Shown: piece after piece, positions 12,179 to 27,365 of the stretch | Numbering within the stretch: position 1 is the first letter of the stretch | How the letters are laid out: each line of letters begins with the position of its first letter | Assembly (NCBI GenBank): GCA_037349315.1 | Contig: JBAIAC010000006.1 | Coordinates: forward strand, 54,928,501 to 54,992,500 | DNA from: Chelydra serpentina | Taxonomy: Eukaryota; Chordata; Testudines; Chelydridae | DNA: 64,000 nucleotides | Direction: 5' to 3' | The notes under the pieces: generated by a model | Database searches by the model: none | What the model was told of the DNA's origin: nothing | The model's input: only the letters and a program-made list of their open reading frames with translations | Position numbers and translations under genes: made by a program

Positions 12179-13289
12179 CAATAGAAAAGGATTCACCTCA
12201 ACACCATGGGAAGGGATTCTATTCTCCTTACTTCTTCCTGATCCCCAAGAAGAATGCAGGATGGAGGCCAATTCTCAATCTGTGTCAATTAAAAAAGTTA
12301 TTTTGAAAACTAAAATTCCTCATGATTTCCTTGGCATCAATAATTCCCTCATTAGAGGAGGGGACATAGTTTGCAGCTCTGAAAGATGCATATTTTCATA
12401 TAGATATCCATCTGGTCCACAGGAGGTTCCTTGAGTTTCTCTTCTACCAAGACCATTACCAACTGAGAGTCCTCCCCTTCAGTCTGGCCACAGCACCCAG
12501 GGTGTTCACAAATCCATTTTGGCCCCCCCACGAAGTGCATATACTTCACAGGGGCAATGTTAGACTCAACTACAGCAAGAGTGTATCAACTTCTTGAAAG
12601 GTTTCAGGCCATAAGCACTCTCATACACCAGATTGCTATCACACCCGGGACATCAGTAAGAACTTGCTCCTCCCTCCTTGGCCACATGGCTTTGTGCACA
12701 CACATGACACCGTTCTCCTGGCTACATCTGTGATGCCTACAAGCCAGGCTTCTCTCCGTATACTCACCAGAGAAAGGCGCCATAAATGAAAACGTCACAG
12801 TTCCGCCCAAAATGTTAGGCTTTGTTGTCTAGTGGTCAAAACCAGAGTGTGTTTGGGTAGGGTTCCCTTTCCTTACACTGATTCCTGAAGCCATCATCAT
12901 TACTGACATCCCCCTTTTGGGATGGGGTGTGCACACAGATGATCATATGGCAAAAGGAGTTCAGAATGCATATCAATTTACTAGATCTCAGGGAGGTCTG
13001 TTGGACCTGCAATGCCTTCCACCTGCTCATCCAATCCAGACCTGTTCAGATAATGTCCGACAATATGATAACAGTATTTTATATAAACAAATGGGGGGAA
13101 CGAGATCTCTCTCTTTGTGCATGGAGGCAGTAACCGTCTAGAATTGGTGCATCAAACATCACATCACCCTATCAGCAGCATACTTACCAGGGTGCAAAGT
13201 TCCCTGGTGGACTGCCTGAGCAGACACTTTTTCCATTAATCACAAATGGAAGAGTCATGATTCAATTCTCAACGACATCTTCACTCAGT

Positions 13290-14640
13290 AGGGAATGCCG
13301 TCTTGGGACCTTTTTGCCTCGCAGGCAAACAGGAATCTTCCTTCGTATTGCTCCAAAGCAGCCCTGGGCAAAGACTTGTTGAGGAATGCCCACCTAATGT
13401 CATGGAATGGTCACCTAGAGTGTGCCTTCCTTCCAGTTCCTTTCATACCACAGGAAGATCCACTGAGACAGCTCAAGTCAACCTTATCACAACGAACTGG
13501 CCATGACAGTTCTGGTTCATGGATCTGGTGAAGCTCTGAGTGCATGAACATCCCCGTGTTGCTGGACTTTCTAATGTAGTACTGGGACAAGGTCACACAC
13601 CCCAGGCCGAGGCAGCTGCACCTTAGAGCCTGTTGTTTGTATGGACTTTGGTGATAGAATGCTCATGTTCCAAAAGGGTCCAATGCATCTTTATCCAAAT
13701 AGAAAAGATTCTACAAGAAGCTGTTACTCAACTAAATGGAAGCATTTTTCCACTTGGCCTCATTGATGCATTTTGTCTCCAGACTCCATCGGAATTTCTG
13801 ATATCTTAGAGTATCTCCTTGCCCTCAGGTCTTTGGATCTGGCATTCAGTTCCCTGTGGGTGCATTTAGCTGCAATCAGTGTGTCCTATCCTCCGGTGGA
13901 TAACCATAGGATCTTCACACACCCTTTCCCAACTAGATTTTTGGACTGTATTCTCAGATCCTTTCCACCATTGATGAAGTTCACACCTCAGTGGTATCTC
14001 AATTTTGTTCTATCATCGCTCTCCCTAAGACTCTCTCTGAGTCACTGGCTGCATGCTCTATGATCCATCTGCCCATGAGGGTGGCCTTTTTGATAGCCAT
14101 AACAGCCAGAAAAGTTGGTGAACTGGGAGTGCTTATGGCAGGCCCACTATAAACTACATTCCATAAAGAAAAGATCTTGCTATGCCCTCACCTGAGATTC
14201 ATGCCTACGGTAGTTTCCAAGTTTCAAATGAGTCAGGTCATCCACTCACCTGTATTTTTTTCCTAAGCCATGTGCCTTGGAAGAGGAGAGAAGACTGCAT
14301 TTTCTGGACATCTGGAGCACTTTGGCTTTTTATCTACATAGAACAAAGGACATTAGAAAGACACCTAAACTATTTTGTTTCCATTGCAGAGTGATCAAGA
14401 AATCAATGTTTATCAGCTTTGAGACTTTTGAAATGGATCTCGGGTTGTATTACCCTTTTGTTAGCAACTAGCTGGCATTCTCCTCCTACCCCTCCAACCC
14501 CCCAAGAGGCAAAAGCTCGTTCTACCAAGGGGCAAGCTACTTCAGCTGCATCTCTGAGAGACGTACCCATACTAGAGATATGTAGGACAGCTACTTGCAG
14601 CTCTTTGCATACCTTCACAAGACATTATCCCCTGGTGCAG
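13290..14640 (+). pseudogene. DIRS-like RNase H and tyrosine recombinase remnants
   Basis: 13295-13531 begins PSWDLFASQANRNLPSYCSK, the DIRS RNase H-proximal motif (W-D-L-F-A, then N and P). From about 13770 a recombinase-type domain follows: ILEYLLALRSLDLAFSSLWV, then at about 14080 FLIAITARKVGELGVL, where the R and the following E-L match the first catalytic arginine block of DIRS tyrosine recombinases. The rest to 14471 continues in shifted frames. The YR explains the inverted termini, since DIRS elements integrate through circular DNA (family knowledge). Confidence 0.65.
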
Positions 14641-15105
14641 TTATGAACTGCACATACAGCTGTGAGGACAGCAGTACTGCAGACAGCTATCACTTCTGTG
14701 TCCTCGCACCCACCATCTGTTTGCTTACTGCTTGTTAATTTTCCATGTATGGAATACACATAGGGACCATCACCCAGAGAAGAAATGGAGGTTTTTATCT
14801 GGAACTGAAGGTTCTTCGAGATGAGTGGTCCCTATCTGATTTCCACTACCCACCCTCTGTCCCCTCAGCTGTGGATTGGTTATACTGTGGTAAAAATGGG
14901 AAACTGGACAGGCATCAGCCCACACAGCCCATTATGCCCTCATTAGGGAGCACGAGGAGAGCTACATGTGGGCCAACGGATGCTGCTTGCAAGAAATTCT
15001 GGACTCAGGCACACAGTGCATGTGTGTATATCCCATGTGGAATACAGATAGGGGCCAGCCATCTTGAAGAACCTTCGGTTACAGGTAAGTAACCTCCTTT
15101 TTGAG

Positions 15106-16041
15106 ACTGAATTTTAATAATCAACTGACATTCTGGTTTTGGTCCATGCCCGTTATTTGGATTGTTGAGTACAGTAATGAAGACTAACCTTATGAAGTGG
15201 AGTGTTCTTGTTCTTACTACTTCCAGGCTATTTAAAGCCATGTAGAAAAAAAAACAAAGTGGTGATCTCAACACAGAGTAGTACTGTAATGGAAAGGCTA
15301 AGCCATTCAATTGGATTAATATTCTTAAAGATTACTTGTTTGACCAGAAACCTTTTGGCCTACTTCTGTTGATCTAAACTCTGTAGGGGATTCTTAGGAG
15401 TGATGGATGATGTTGCTAAATAAGGAAAATCCTCAGGATTTGTCAAATTAATGGTTCAGGAAGGTTAGACATGTGGCGGAAATTACATTTAACAACAATC
15501 CTTTAATGGCATACTACTGATATTTTAACCGTGTATTAAAATATATTTTAAAAACTGGTCTTCCATTTGGTAATTTCTTTCACAGATAAGATTTTATATA
15601 CATGTTTTATATTCATGTCTTGTAATTAGAGTGGGGGAAATGTTTTCAAAATGTATTTCAACTTTGTATTGTTTAGTGGATGAAGACTATAACTTCTGTA
15701 TGAAACTTGTCATATGTATAGTAATATATTTGTAATCGAGGGCTGTTTTTACAAGTCAGTAAGTGCACATGAGAATGGTCATAACAGGTTTGAGATTGCT
15801 TTAAAGAGTAAGGAATTGCAGAGTTAATCATTTACATGTGAGTAGTTGTTTGAGCTGCTGTTAACAAGGATGTTTGCATAAATTATCTGGTTTCATTCTA
15901 TCCCCTTGATGATTATTTGTGTATGCAGTATTCTGTCTGCTCCAAGGACTATCGTAACTAGATGCCCCATGTCACTGGAGAATTCCTGAATTGTGTGTGT
16001 ATGTATATCAAGAGAGAGAGAGGTGTGTGTGTGTGTGTGTG
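15106..16041. other. MYO6 intron; microsatellite at its end
   Basis: No exon or element recognised up to a GA/GT dinucleotide microsatellite at about 16012-16043. Confidence 0.5.
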
Positions 16042-16203
16042 TGAAGTTACACAAGTTCTCCAAACACCTATAGCTGAATAAGCTTCCATGATTAATATAG
16101 TTTTGTATAAATTACATAATATATTATATTAAAATTAACATAATTATATATTAATTTTTAGAAGTGTAAAACTCTAGGAGTTTGGAGAACTTGTGTAACT
16201 TCA
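16042..16203. repeat. Inverted repeat with perfect 24-bp arms
   Basis: The 24 bases at 16042-16065 (starting TGAAGTTACACAAG) are the exact reverse complement of 16180-16203 (ending TTGTGTAACTTCA). Similarity continues about ten bases inward with mismatches. The ~114-bp centre is extremely AT-rich. It could be a tiny fold-back transposon; it abuts a GT microsatellite on its left. Confidence 0.85.
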
Positions 16204-16725
16204 TAAAAACAAAATGAGACTATATCTAGATATCACTCTAAACTTGACAGAAAAGTAAAATTTCTGTCATATACATATACCTAATTGCATTCTAATAATA
16301 TTGTACTCGTGCAAAGACATGACTACAATACAAAGTTGCACAAAAAGGACATGGTATATTGTTTCTTCTGTTCATTTTTTAGTGATATGCCTATAGCCAG
16401 TGATGTGCTACCCTAGTAATAACCTCAACCCCTGGCCTGACGAATGTATCCTCCCAGAGTTTGAAAGATAATTTAGTCTGCTTCCTAGCTTATTCCTGGG
16501 CTTTAGTAGAGGTTACCAAAATCATGCATCTGTTATCTCAAATCACTCAACATGTTCTGTCATTCATTAGGGATGGTGATGTTGCAATCCCAATTTGTGT
16601 CCTGTTAGTGCACAGGATAATCACAGAGAAGAGAGTGCTTTCATCCCTCAGTCATAACTGCGAAGAGTGAAAAATAAAGATATTATCTGTATTATGGCTG
16701 CTCAAAATGAAATGACAGTAGTATA

Positions 16726-17053
16726 TTATAGGACAGGGGTAGGCAACCCATGGCATGTGTGCCAATGGCGGCACGCGAGCTGATTTTCAGTGGCACTCTC
16801 ACTGCCCAGGTCCTGGCTACCGGTCTGGGGGGCTCTGCATTTTAATTTAATTTTTAAATGAAGCTTCTTAAACATTTTTAAAACCTTATTTACTTTACAG
16901 ACAACAATAGTTTAGTTATATATTAAAGACTTATAGAAAGAGACATTCTAAAAACATTAAAATGTATTATTGGCACGCAAAACCTTAAATTAGAGTGAAT
17001 AAATGAAGACTCAGCACACCACTTCTGAAAGGTTGCTGACCCCTGTTATAGGA
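16726..17053. mobile_element. hAT-type miniature transposon with perfect 8-bp target duplication
   Basis: The element body is 16734-17045. It begins CAGGGGTAGGCAACC and ends GGTTGCTGACCCCTG, near-perfect inverted termini. It is flanked by identical 8-mers TTATAGGA at 16726-16733 and 17046-17053, the hAT target-duplication length. The inside is AT-rich with no transposase. It looks like the widespread vertebrate 'CAGGGGT' hAT MITE type. Confidence 0.92.
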
Positions 17054-18121
<1,068 letters not shown>

Positions 18122-18867
18122 TGAGGGGGATTGTGTTCCAATAGTATAATAAATCTATCTCCTCTTTCACCAGGACAGCATTTTGAACTCACTAATTTAG
18201 TCTCTGATGAAAAACTGAGTTGAATGACTTTTCTCCAAAGGAGAGAGCAAATATACCATTTCCCTTTGAGGAAACTTGCTATTATGTTACCTGTTATATT
18301 GATAGTTGTATCTGTGAAATTAATACACTTCAGTCAGGAGTAACTTGCTATTAATTCTTAATGACATTGAGAATTTATATTTCAGTGAAATGGAACTAAA
18401 TACATGTGGTTTTACCCTGAATTGTAAAATACTCTAAATTTATAACTCTAATTTCTTGCATTCACCAAAACGAAAAGTACATAAGTTAATTTGAAACACA
18501 ACCTAGACGTATTGACATTGTAGCTGATCAAATTAGTATTTGCTTAATTTTCTCAGAAGCTACAGCTTATCTATATAATACTTAGATATTTTCAGTATCC
18601 TGAAGAGATGAACTAATCTGTAATATTCCTTTATATTGTATTATAATTGTTACCCTGTGTCAATTATGAACAATTGGTTTATTTCTTGGAAAAGATATCT
18701 ATCATGAGGCTAATGGATGTATCTGTCAGATGCCTCATTCCTCCTCAGATATCTTGGATAGAAATCTATCCATTCTCAAGATTTGTTTTTAAACCACTGA
18801 ATTAGCCTTAAATTTGAGCCTTTTCTTTTATAATTGTTGAGTTTTTGGATTAAGACACTGTTGGCTG

Positions 18868-18990
18868 CAGACTGTGTTGTGCAGTGGGTTAATGCACTTA
18901 GCAGTTCACCTCTGGTGAACCCAGTTCAAACCCTCTTAGGTGACCGGTGACATGCATTTGGTATCGTTCTACCATCTATTGTCTGTATGG
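18868..18990 (+). repeat. tRNA-derived SINE-like fragment
   Basis: An A-box-like stretch (GCAGTGGGTTAATGC) is followed about 30 bases later by a B-box-like CAGTTCAAACCC, the spacing of a pol III promoter in a tRNA-derived SINE. No clean cloverleaf or tail is visible, so it is an old SINE fragment and not a tRNA gene. Confidence 0.45.
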
Positions 18991-18999
18991 GCCAGATAA

Positions 19000-20009
19000 T
19001 TTGGCAAAAGTAACCATCTCTGTTTAAAGAAAAAAGTCCAGGCCTTGATTGAGTAGCCAGGCTGCCGAGTGTTTTCTCAGCAAGCTAGTTCTCTGTATGG
19101 TTGACAGGAATGAAGTAGGTTCTGCTTGCAGTAATGAATAGGCAAAGAGAGCAAATTGTAAATCATAACTCTAGATGACTGTTCCAAACCTGGCAGCTGA
19201 TCCGCTGCTGCTAGGCCATCCCTACCTCCAGAAAGAGAAAAAAGAACCTTCCAGGCTGTCCACTGCATTTGGCTTCCAGTGTGAGGAGAGGGAGAAGGAT
19301 GCTTGGACCCTGTGGGTACTGGGGAAAGACACTAGAAAATCCAACTGTGAATCTTTACGTTTCTCTTCTCGCTACTCCCCCATCCCAGTATACCTCCTCT
19401 GCCACTCCTTGCAAGGGAGTCTTTGGGAGTCAGTCTTACAGCTAGTTGTCTTCCATAGTTCCTGCACCAGGGGAATCCTCTAGGGCTGAATATGGGTCTT
19501 TTATATTCCCTTTTTGCCACTGGTCCTTTTTACACATCACAAAGGGGCTGGAGCATAGGTGATGATCTTGTCCCTGGACTGTAGTAAGGAGAAGAATATG
19601 CAAGCGAGGGACAGTTAAGAGGGTCTCACCAGCGTTTGGATCCACCTTCAAGCGTGATGTGAAGCCAGTCACTTGCCATTCCTCCTCTTCTCCCTTGCTC
19701 ATTCCACCTCAGCTGAATTGGTAGTGTGGTGTGTGACTTTTACATGTGAGTGGGAGTTTGTCAGAGACTGACACACACAAATGTATTATCCAGTAACATA
19801 TGGGTGGCGTTAAAGATATTGCCTAATCTGCTTGCATCTGTCCGTTTTGCTGCAATCAGGAATGCCAAAGGTCCATATTGTGGTGCTTGTGCAGAGCTAT
19901 ATAATAAGCCTTCATAGCACCTATCTGCCTGCTTAGTTTAGAATTTGCTTAGTTTAGAATTGTCTCTCACTTGTTACAAGCTTTCAGTTTACTTGCATTG
20001 TAAGAAATA
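19000..20009. other. MYO6 intron, no recognised feature
   Basis: Moderately GC-rich for the intron around 19200-19700 with short frames on both strands, none resembling a known protein. Possibly an unclassified repeat. Confidence 0.4.
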
Positions 20010-21545
20010 CTGTTATGTTGTAAAAAGAAAACCAGAAAAATACCTGTGGCACCTTAGAGACTAACAAATTTATTTCAGCATAAGCTTTCGTGGGTTAAGA
20101 ACCCACTTCATCAGATGCATGGAATGGAACATACAGTAATCAGATATTTACACATTCATAGAAACATGAAAAGGTGGGAGTGTCTGTATCAATGTTAAGA
20201 GGCTAATAGCCTAGACCAGTCCACACAAGCGGTCCATTTCCTAGACACTACTGTGCAAATAAGCGATGGTCACATAAACACCACCCTATACCGGAACCCT
20301 ACTGACCGCTATACTTACCTACATGCCTCCAGCTTCCATCCTGAACACACCACACGATCCATTGTCTACAGCCAAGCTCTAAGATACAACCACATTTGCT
20401 CCAATCCCTCTGACAGAGACAAACACCTACAAGATCTCTGTCAAGCATTCTTAAAACTACAATACCCACCTGCTGAAGTGAAAAAACAGATTGACAGAGC
20501 CAGAAGAGTACCCAGAAGTCACCTACTACAGGATAGGCCCAACAAAGAAAATAACAGAACGCCACTAACTGTCACCTTCAGCCCCCAACTAAAACCTCTC
20601 CAGCGCATCATCAAAGATCTACAACCTATCCTGAAAGATGATCCCTCACTCTCATAGATCTTGGGAGACGGACCAGTCCTCGCTTATAGACAGCACCCCA
20701 ACCTGAAGCAAATACTCACCAGCAACCACACACCATACAACAAAAACACTATCGCAGGAACCTATCCTTGCAATAAAGCCCGATGCCAACTCTGTCCACA
20801 TATCGAGTCAGGTGACACCATCATAGGACCTAATAACATCAGCCACACCATCAGGGGCTCGTTCACCTGCACATCTACCAATGTGATATATGCCATCATG
20901 TGCCAGCAATGCCCCTCTGCCATGTACATTGGCCAAACTGGACAGTCTCTACGCAAAAGAATAAACGGACACAAATCTGACATCAGGAATCATCACATTC
21001 AAAAGCCATTAGGTGAACACTTCAACCTCTCTAATCACTCAATGAATGACTTTAAAGTGGCTATTTTACAACAAATAAACTTCAAAAACAGGCTCCAACG
21101 AGAAACTGCTGAATTGGAATTAATATGGAAACTAGATACCATTACCTTAGGCTTGAATATTGACTGTGGGTGGCTCGGTCATTACGTTAATTTAATTTAT
21201 TTCCCCTCCTTAAAAAACTCTTAACAGCTTTGTGTCAACTGTTTGTAATGTAATGGGCCATGTTGATTATCACTTCAAACGTTTGTACTGGTAACAGTTC
21301 CTTTCAATTAATTAGCCTCTTAACATTGATATAGACACTCCCACCTTTTCATGTTTCTCTGAATGTATAAATATCTGATTACTGTATGTTCCATTCCATG
21401 CATCCAATGAAGTGGGTTCTTAACCCACGAAAGCTTATGCTGAAATAAATTTGTTAGTCTCTAAGGTGCCACAGGTATTTTTCTGGTTTTCTTTTTGCTG
21501 ACACAGACTAACACGGCTACTACACTGAAACCTGTTACGTTGTAA
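20010..21545 (+). mobile_element. Penelope-like element with 186-bp inverted arms and 14-bp target duplication
   Basis: The body is about 20024-21531. A ~186-bp terminal segment at 20022-20207 is the inverted copy of 21311-21496 (both contain AAGCTTTCGTGGGTTAAGAA or its complement). Between the arms lie the RT C-terminus and a GIY-YIG endonuclease on the plus strand. CTGTTATGTTGTAA (20010-20023) and CTGTTACGTTGTAA (21532-21545) form a 14-bp target duplication with one mismatch. The copy is 5'-truncated, with an inverted end replacing its 5' part, a shape typical of Penelope-like elements. Confidence 0.88.
20234..21224 (+). pseudogene. Penelope-like polyprotein remnant: RT C-terminus plus GIY-YIG endonuclease
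   Basis: The first part (to 20657) reads FLDTTVQISDGHINTTLYRN, then YLHASSFHPEHT, the RT thumb-side region of Penelope-like elements. An in-frame TAG at 20656-20658 separates it from the second part in the same frame. That part holds C-rich CNKARCQLCPHI, then VIYAIMCQQCPSAMYIGQTG followed by SLRKRINGHKSDI, the GIY-YIG core with its conserved R and the upstream zinc-like cysteines. The core RT is missing. One stop in about 320 codons suggests moderate age. Confidence 0.85.
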
Positions 21546-21597
21546 CTTGCTCTAAAATTATGTAACTGATATATATATGAACATATTTTACAAATAG

Positions 21598-23868
<2,271 letters not shown>

Positions 23869-23895
23869 ATTTTGCACAATTTTTCAACAACTCAA
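23869..23895 (+). CDS. MYO6: MYO6 small-insert cassette micro-exon (9 codons)
   Basis: A 27-bp exon between TTTACAG and the donor GTAAGT. With the leading G from the exon at 21781 it reads DFAQFFNNS, and its last A joins CT of the next exon to give T. It corresponds to the mammalian small insert DFAPFLNNS (recalled), the alternatively spliced nine-residue insert in the myosin VI cargo-binding region. Its length is a multiple of three, so skipping keeps the frame. It is too short for ordinary ORF prediction; identification rests on the peptide, the splice sites and the phase. Confidence 0.92.
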
Positions 23896-25254
23896 GTAAG
23901 TGGGGAGATGGTTATTTAAGATAACTTTAACAAATAGGAATATTTATAAGCTCTACACTAACTTCAGTTGAAAAGCGTTTTGCTATGTTTGTATGTAGAA
24001 TCGAAGTATATCAATCAAAAATATTAATTCACTCTTTTCTATTTGACACAAAAACAAACACAAAAAACATTAACTCAACATGTGGACAATTAATGGCTAT
24101 ATGTATTAAATTACAAGAGCGCTGTGTAGCTTGAAAGCTTGTCTCTCTCACCAACAGAAGCTTGTCCAATTAAAGATTTTACCTCACCCACTTAGTTTCT
24201 CTAATGGTTGTATATTTTTGAAATTTCTTTTCATAATGAGATCCTACATGTTGGGAAAAACACCTTTTTGATGTAGGTTAATTGATGTAGGTTAATCTCA
24301 TTTTTTATTTCAGGAAATGCTACGTTGTTATTTTAATTCTACCCTTTTTATCATATTTGTTCACTTTTTTCTATTGTAGCAAAACTGCAATCAACTTAAT
24401 ATAGCAGCTGTTCTCTTAGAACAAAAACTAACCTTAGGGTGCTGGCTTCTTTTTAAAAATGAAGTATTTCTGTGTGTCAAAGTATCTAGCATTGAAAAGT
24501 GAAGGCTAAGCTGACTGCTCAGAATTTCTATCCTTTAGATTTACTGTTGGATGTAAATGTGCAAAAGGATAGAAATAAGACATACTGATTGCTGTTGTAA
24601 TGCGAGATGTGTTTTACAGTAGCATGTCTTCAATGTGCTGTGATGCACATTTAGGCAATTCACAAAGATTCATGAAGTTCTAAGTGGTTTCATATAAATA
24701 AATTCAAAATTTTATTCTTTCATATAGAATGTGTTTTATCAATGCTAGTGTATAAAAGTGTTATCCACAGATGACTCATATGTAATAAACATTACTAAAA
24801 ACCTGTTCTGTAGAAAATCTTTTCTTGTTTTCCTTATGTGGACATGAAAAATTCTTGTTTTCTGTATAATTTTCAGGCACTAACATTTACTTATCAGGCC
24901 TTTTTTCAGATGTTGCTTCCTACACTTTAATGAACCATTCTAATCCAGTACGAATGGAAGAAATAGCAAGTGGGGCTTGCTATTCTGTTTACTAATGTCT
25001 TGTTTATGAAACTGCTGAAATATATACATTAATAAAATTTAAAAATGGCAGTCACATTTAAAGTTCCAGTATACATTTGCTACTTAATAGCTGACTGATA
25101 TCTATTAATAATAAGGTTGCTGTTTAGAAGATCACATCAGTCTTACTTTCAGAACGTCTTAAAAATGAAACAAGTTGCCTAAAAATATGCTTGTCTCCTG
25201 TAAAATTTTGTTCAACTGAGCTGATTTTAATGATATACAATAAATACTTTCTGA
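23896..25254. other. MYO6 intron, no recognised feature
   Basis: AT-rich. No exon, RNA gene or clear element. Confidence 0.5.
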
Positions 25255-25495
25255 GGGCAGGTCTATACTATGGAACTAAGTCGACCTAAGTTACGCAACT
25301 CCAGCTACATGAATAACCTAGCTGGAGTTGACGTTCCTTAGGTCGACTCATTGCAGTGTCTACACCACGCTGGGTCGACGGGAGAGAGATCAGTGGTCGA
25401 TTTAGCAGGTCTTCACTAGACCCACTAAATTGATCCCTGATGGATCGATCACTGTGTGTCCATTCCCCAGTAAGTGGAGACAAGCCCTGAGAGTC
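25255..25495. mobile_element. MITE-like element, GTCGAC-rich
   Basis: The left end GGGCAGGTCTATACT pairs with the right end read in reverse (GGGCTTGTCTCCACT). The interior holds inverted TAGGTCGACT-type blocks. An 11-bp perfect inverted repeat TACTTTCTGAG sits just outside both ends (left near 25246, right near 25495). No coding capacity. Confidence 0.6.
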
Positions 25496-26144
25496 TCAGA
25501 AAGTAATTCTAATTTGTAAGTTCAATGCACATTTCAGAAAGCAATTTTTGGTGAGTGTTTTGTAATAAATGGACATTAATCAGTGTTTCTGTTAACACAT
25601 TAGATATCTTTAATGATATTACAAGATTTTTCTGTTGGTTATCAAAAGAACATCTTTCTTTAGATATTACAATATTACATTAGCCTTTTATATCTAAAAT
25701 TGCTTCAAACTGGTATGACTTGATTTTGTGAAGGGATAGATTATAATATAGACTAGTTGCTGCTTAATACTTTGTTTTTATGTTTGTAAAGGGCTGTAAA
25801 ACAGTATATCTTCAATATTACTCTAAACTATAGTGGCTTTTTAACCACCTTGTTGTCTAGACATGCTCAAGGCCAGACAGCATAGTGCTGCAAATTACCA
25901 AGCAGGCCAACACTAGCTCTTCCCAAGGCACTTCCATTGCAAGAGCACTAACTGTGAAAATGCAGGAGGGTAAATTTTGAGTCGTGTGGTTTTAGCTAAT
26001 TTGCTTTTTAGCATTGATTTAATTAATAAATTAATTTATTTGAGGAGGAAATATTTCAGTTTTTTGCACATGAAAAAGAAGGCGTTTAGGGGTTAAGGGC
26101 TGCTTTTGCTGTTTTATCTGCAATTGTAACTCTGGTTTTTGTAA

Positions 26145-26426
<282 letters not shown>

Positions 26427-26829
26427 TGATATTTATACTGTAGCTGTGAGAGGCTTGGTACAGACCCCAATAACCTCTGGACCAAAACAACATCAAAACC
26501 AAAGATAGACATAAAGTAATCTAAGAAATAGTGCATGGTCACTGCTTTATTTATTTGATTTTAGGTAGCAGTGAAAGCAGTTGTGAGTAGGATGAGACTT
26601 AAGCAATGTATCATTACATTATGAAAAATAGTTGATAATAGTAGGATAATTTTAAAAAGTCAGAAATTAGGGCATAAATCCATTTATCTACAATTTTGAA
26701 TACTTATATATTCAACAGTGTATTTATAAATGTTTCCTGGACTTGTGGGAGACCCCCTTCTCTCACCTCTCACTGCCTGCCTCAGTCTGCTGCTCTTTCA
26801 TTTGCTGTTCATGGCCCAGAAGCTAGTTT

Positions 26830-27110
26830 GATAGGCTCATAGATTTTTACGGTCAGAAGGGACCATCATGATCATCTAGTCTGACTTTCTGTACATTGCA
26901 GGCCACAGAACCTCACCCACCCACTCCTGTAATAGATCCCTAACCTTAGGCTGAGTTATTGAAGTCCTGAGATCATGATTTAAAGTTAAAGACTTCAAGT
27001 TAAAGAGAATTCACCATTTATACTAGTTTAAACCTGCAAGCGACCCATGCCTCATGCTGCAGGGGAAGGTGAAAGCCCCGCGGGATCTCTGCAATTCTGA
27101 CCCCAAAAAG
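26830..27110. repeat. Old CR1-like 3' fragment
   Basis: TCATAGATTTTTACGGTCAG with AAGGGACCATCATGATCATC and CTAGTCTGAC resembles the 3' region of old sauropsid CR1 or related repeats. A second, more diverged copy lies at 50196-50460. Boundaries are soft. Confidence 0.5.
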
Positions 27111-27126
27111 CAATCAGTTAGACCCT

Positions 27127-27365
27127 TCCTCTCTTTGTGTTGAAATATTCTTTACCGGAGATCGAGCTGCTGCAATTGATGAAGCGGGGGTCAATTTAGC
27201 GGGTCTTAATCGACCGCAGAATGCTCTCTGATTGACTCACCTTACTCTTCTCATTCTATTGGAGTACCGAAGTCGGCGTGAGAGCATCTCCTGTCGACAC
27301 AGTGCAGAGTAGCTGGAGTGGCATAATTTAGGTCGACTTGCCCCAGTAGTGTAACAAGGCCCTAG
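27127..27365. repeat. Diverged relative of the GTCGAC-rich MITE at 25255
   Basis: Shares the GTCGAC-centred blocks, the 'tcaatttagcgggtct' motif and a right end close to AGGTCGACTTGCCCC with the 25255 element, in similar orientation but heavily mutated. Confidence 0.5.

Larger units (their letters stand above)
9990..12620 (+). pseudogene. DIRS-like reverse transcriptase remnant, interrupted by CR1
   Basis: Before the CR1, about 10065-10132 reads DHTHKEILQQEVVKSYSLG, the approach to the RT fingers. After it, from about 12210, a shifted frame gives [20 protein letters not shown], then LKDAYFHIDIHLVHRRF and YQLRVLPFSLATAPRVFT. These are recognisable core RT blocks of DIRS elements. There are in-frame stops between the blocks. 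The span listed includes the CR1, which is annotated separately. Confidence 0.7.
8318..15105 (+). mobile_element. Degenerate DIRS-like (tyrosine-recombinase) retrotransposon, split by a CR1 insertion
   Basis: Decayed gag-like, reverse transcriptase, RNase H and tyrosine-recombinase segments occur in order on the plus strand. A motif near the left end (about 8325-8380, TGATGGTCCCTAT) recurs inverted at about 14740-14790 (ATAGGGACCATCA), directly at 14812-14850 and inverted again at 15040-15085. Such inverted ends plus an internal complementary region are the DIRS signature and differ from LTRs. Frameshifts and stops are frequent, so the copy is dead. A younger CR1 (10133-12178) interrupts the RT region. 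The insertion lies in sense orientation in the MYO6 intron. Confidence 0.8.

Noticed and set aside
18868..18990. Possible tRNA gene
   Set aside because: A- and B-box-like segments exist, but no complete cloverleaf could be drawn, so it was called a SINE fragment.
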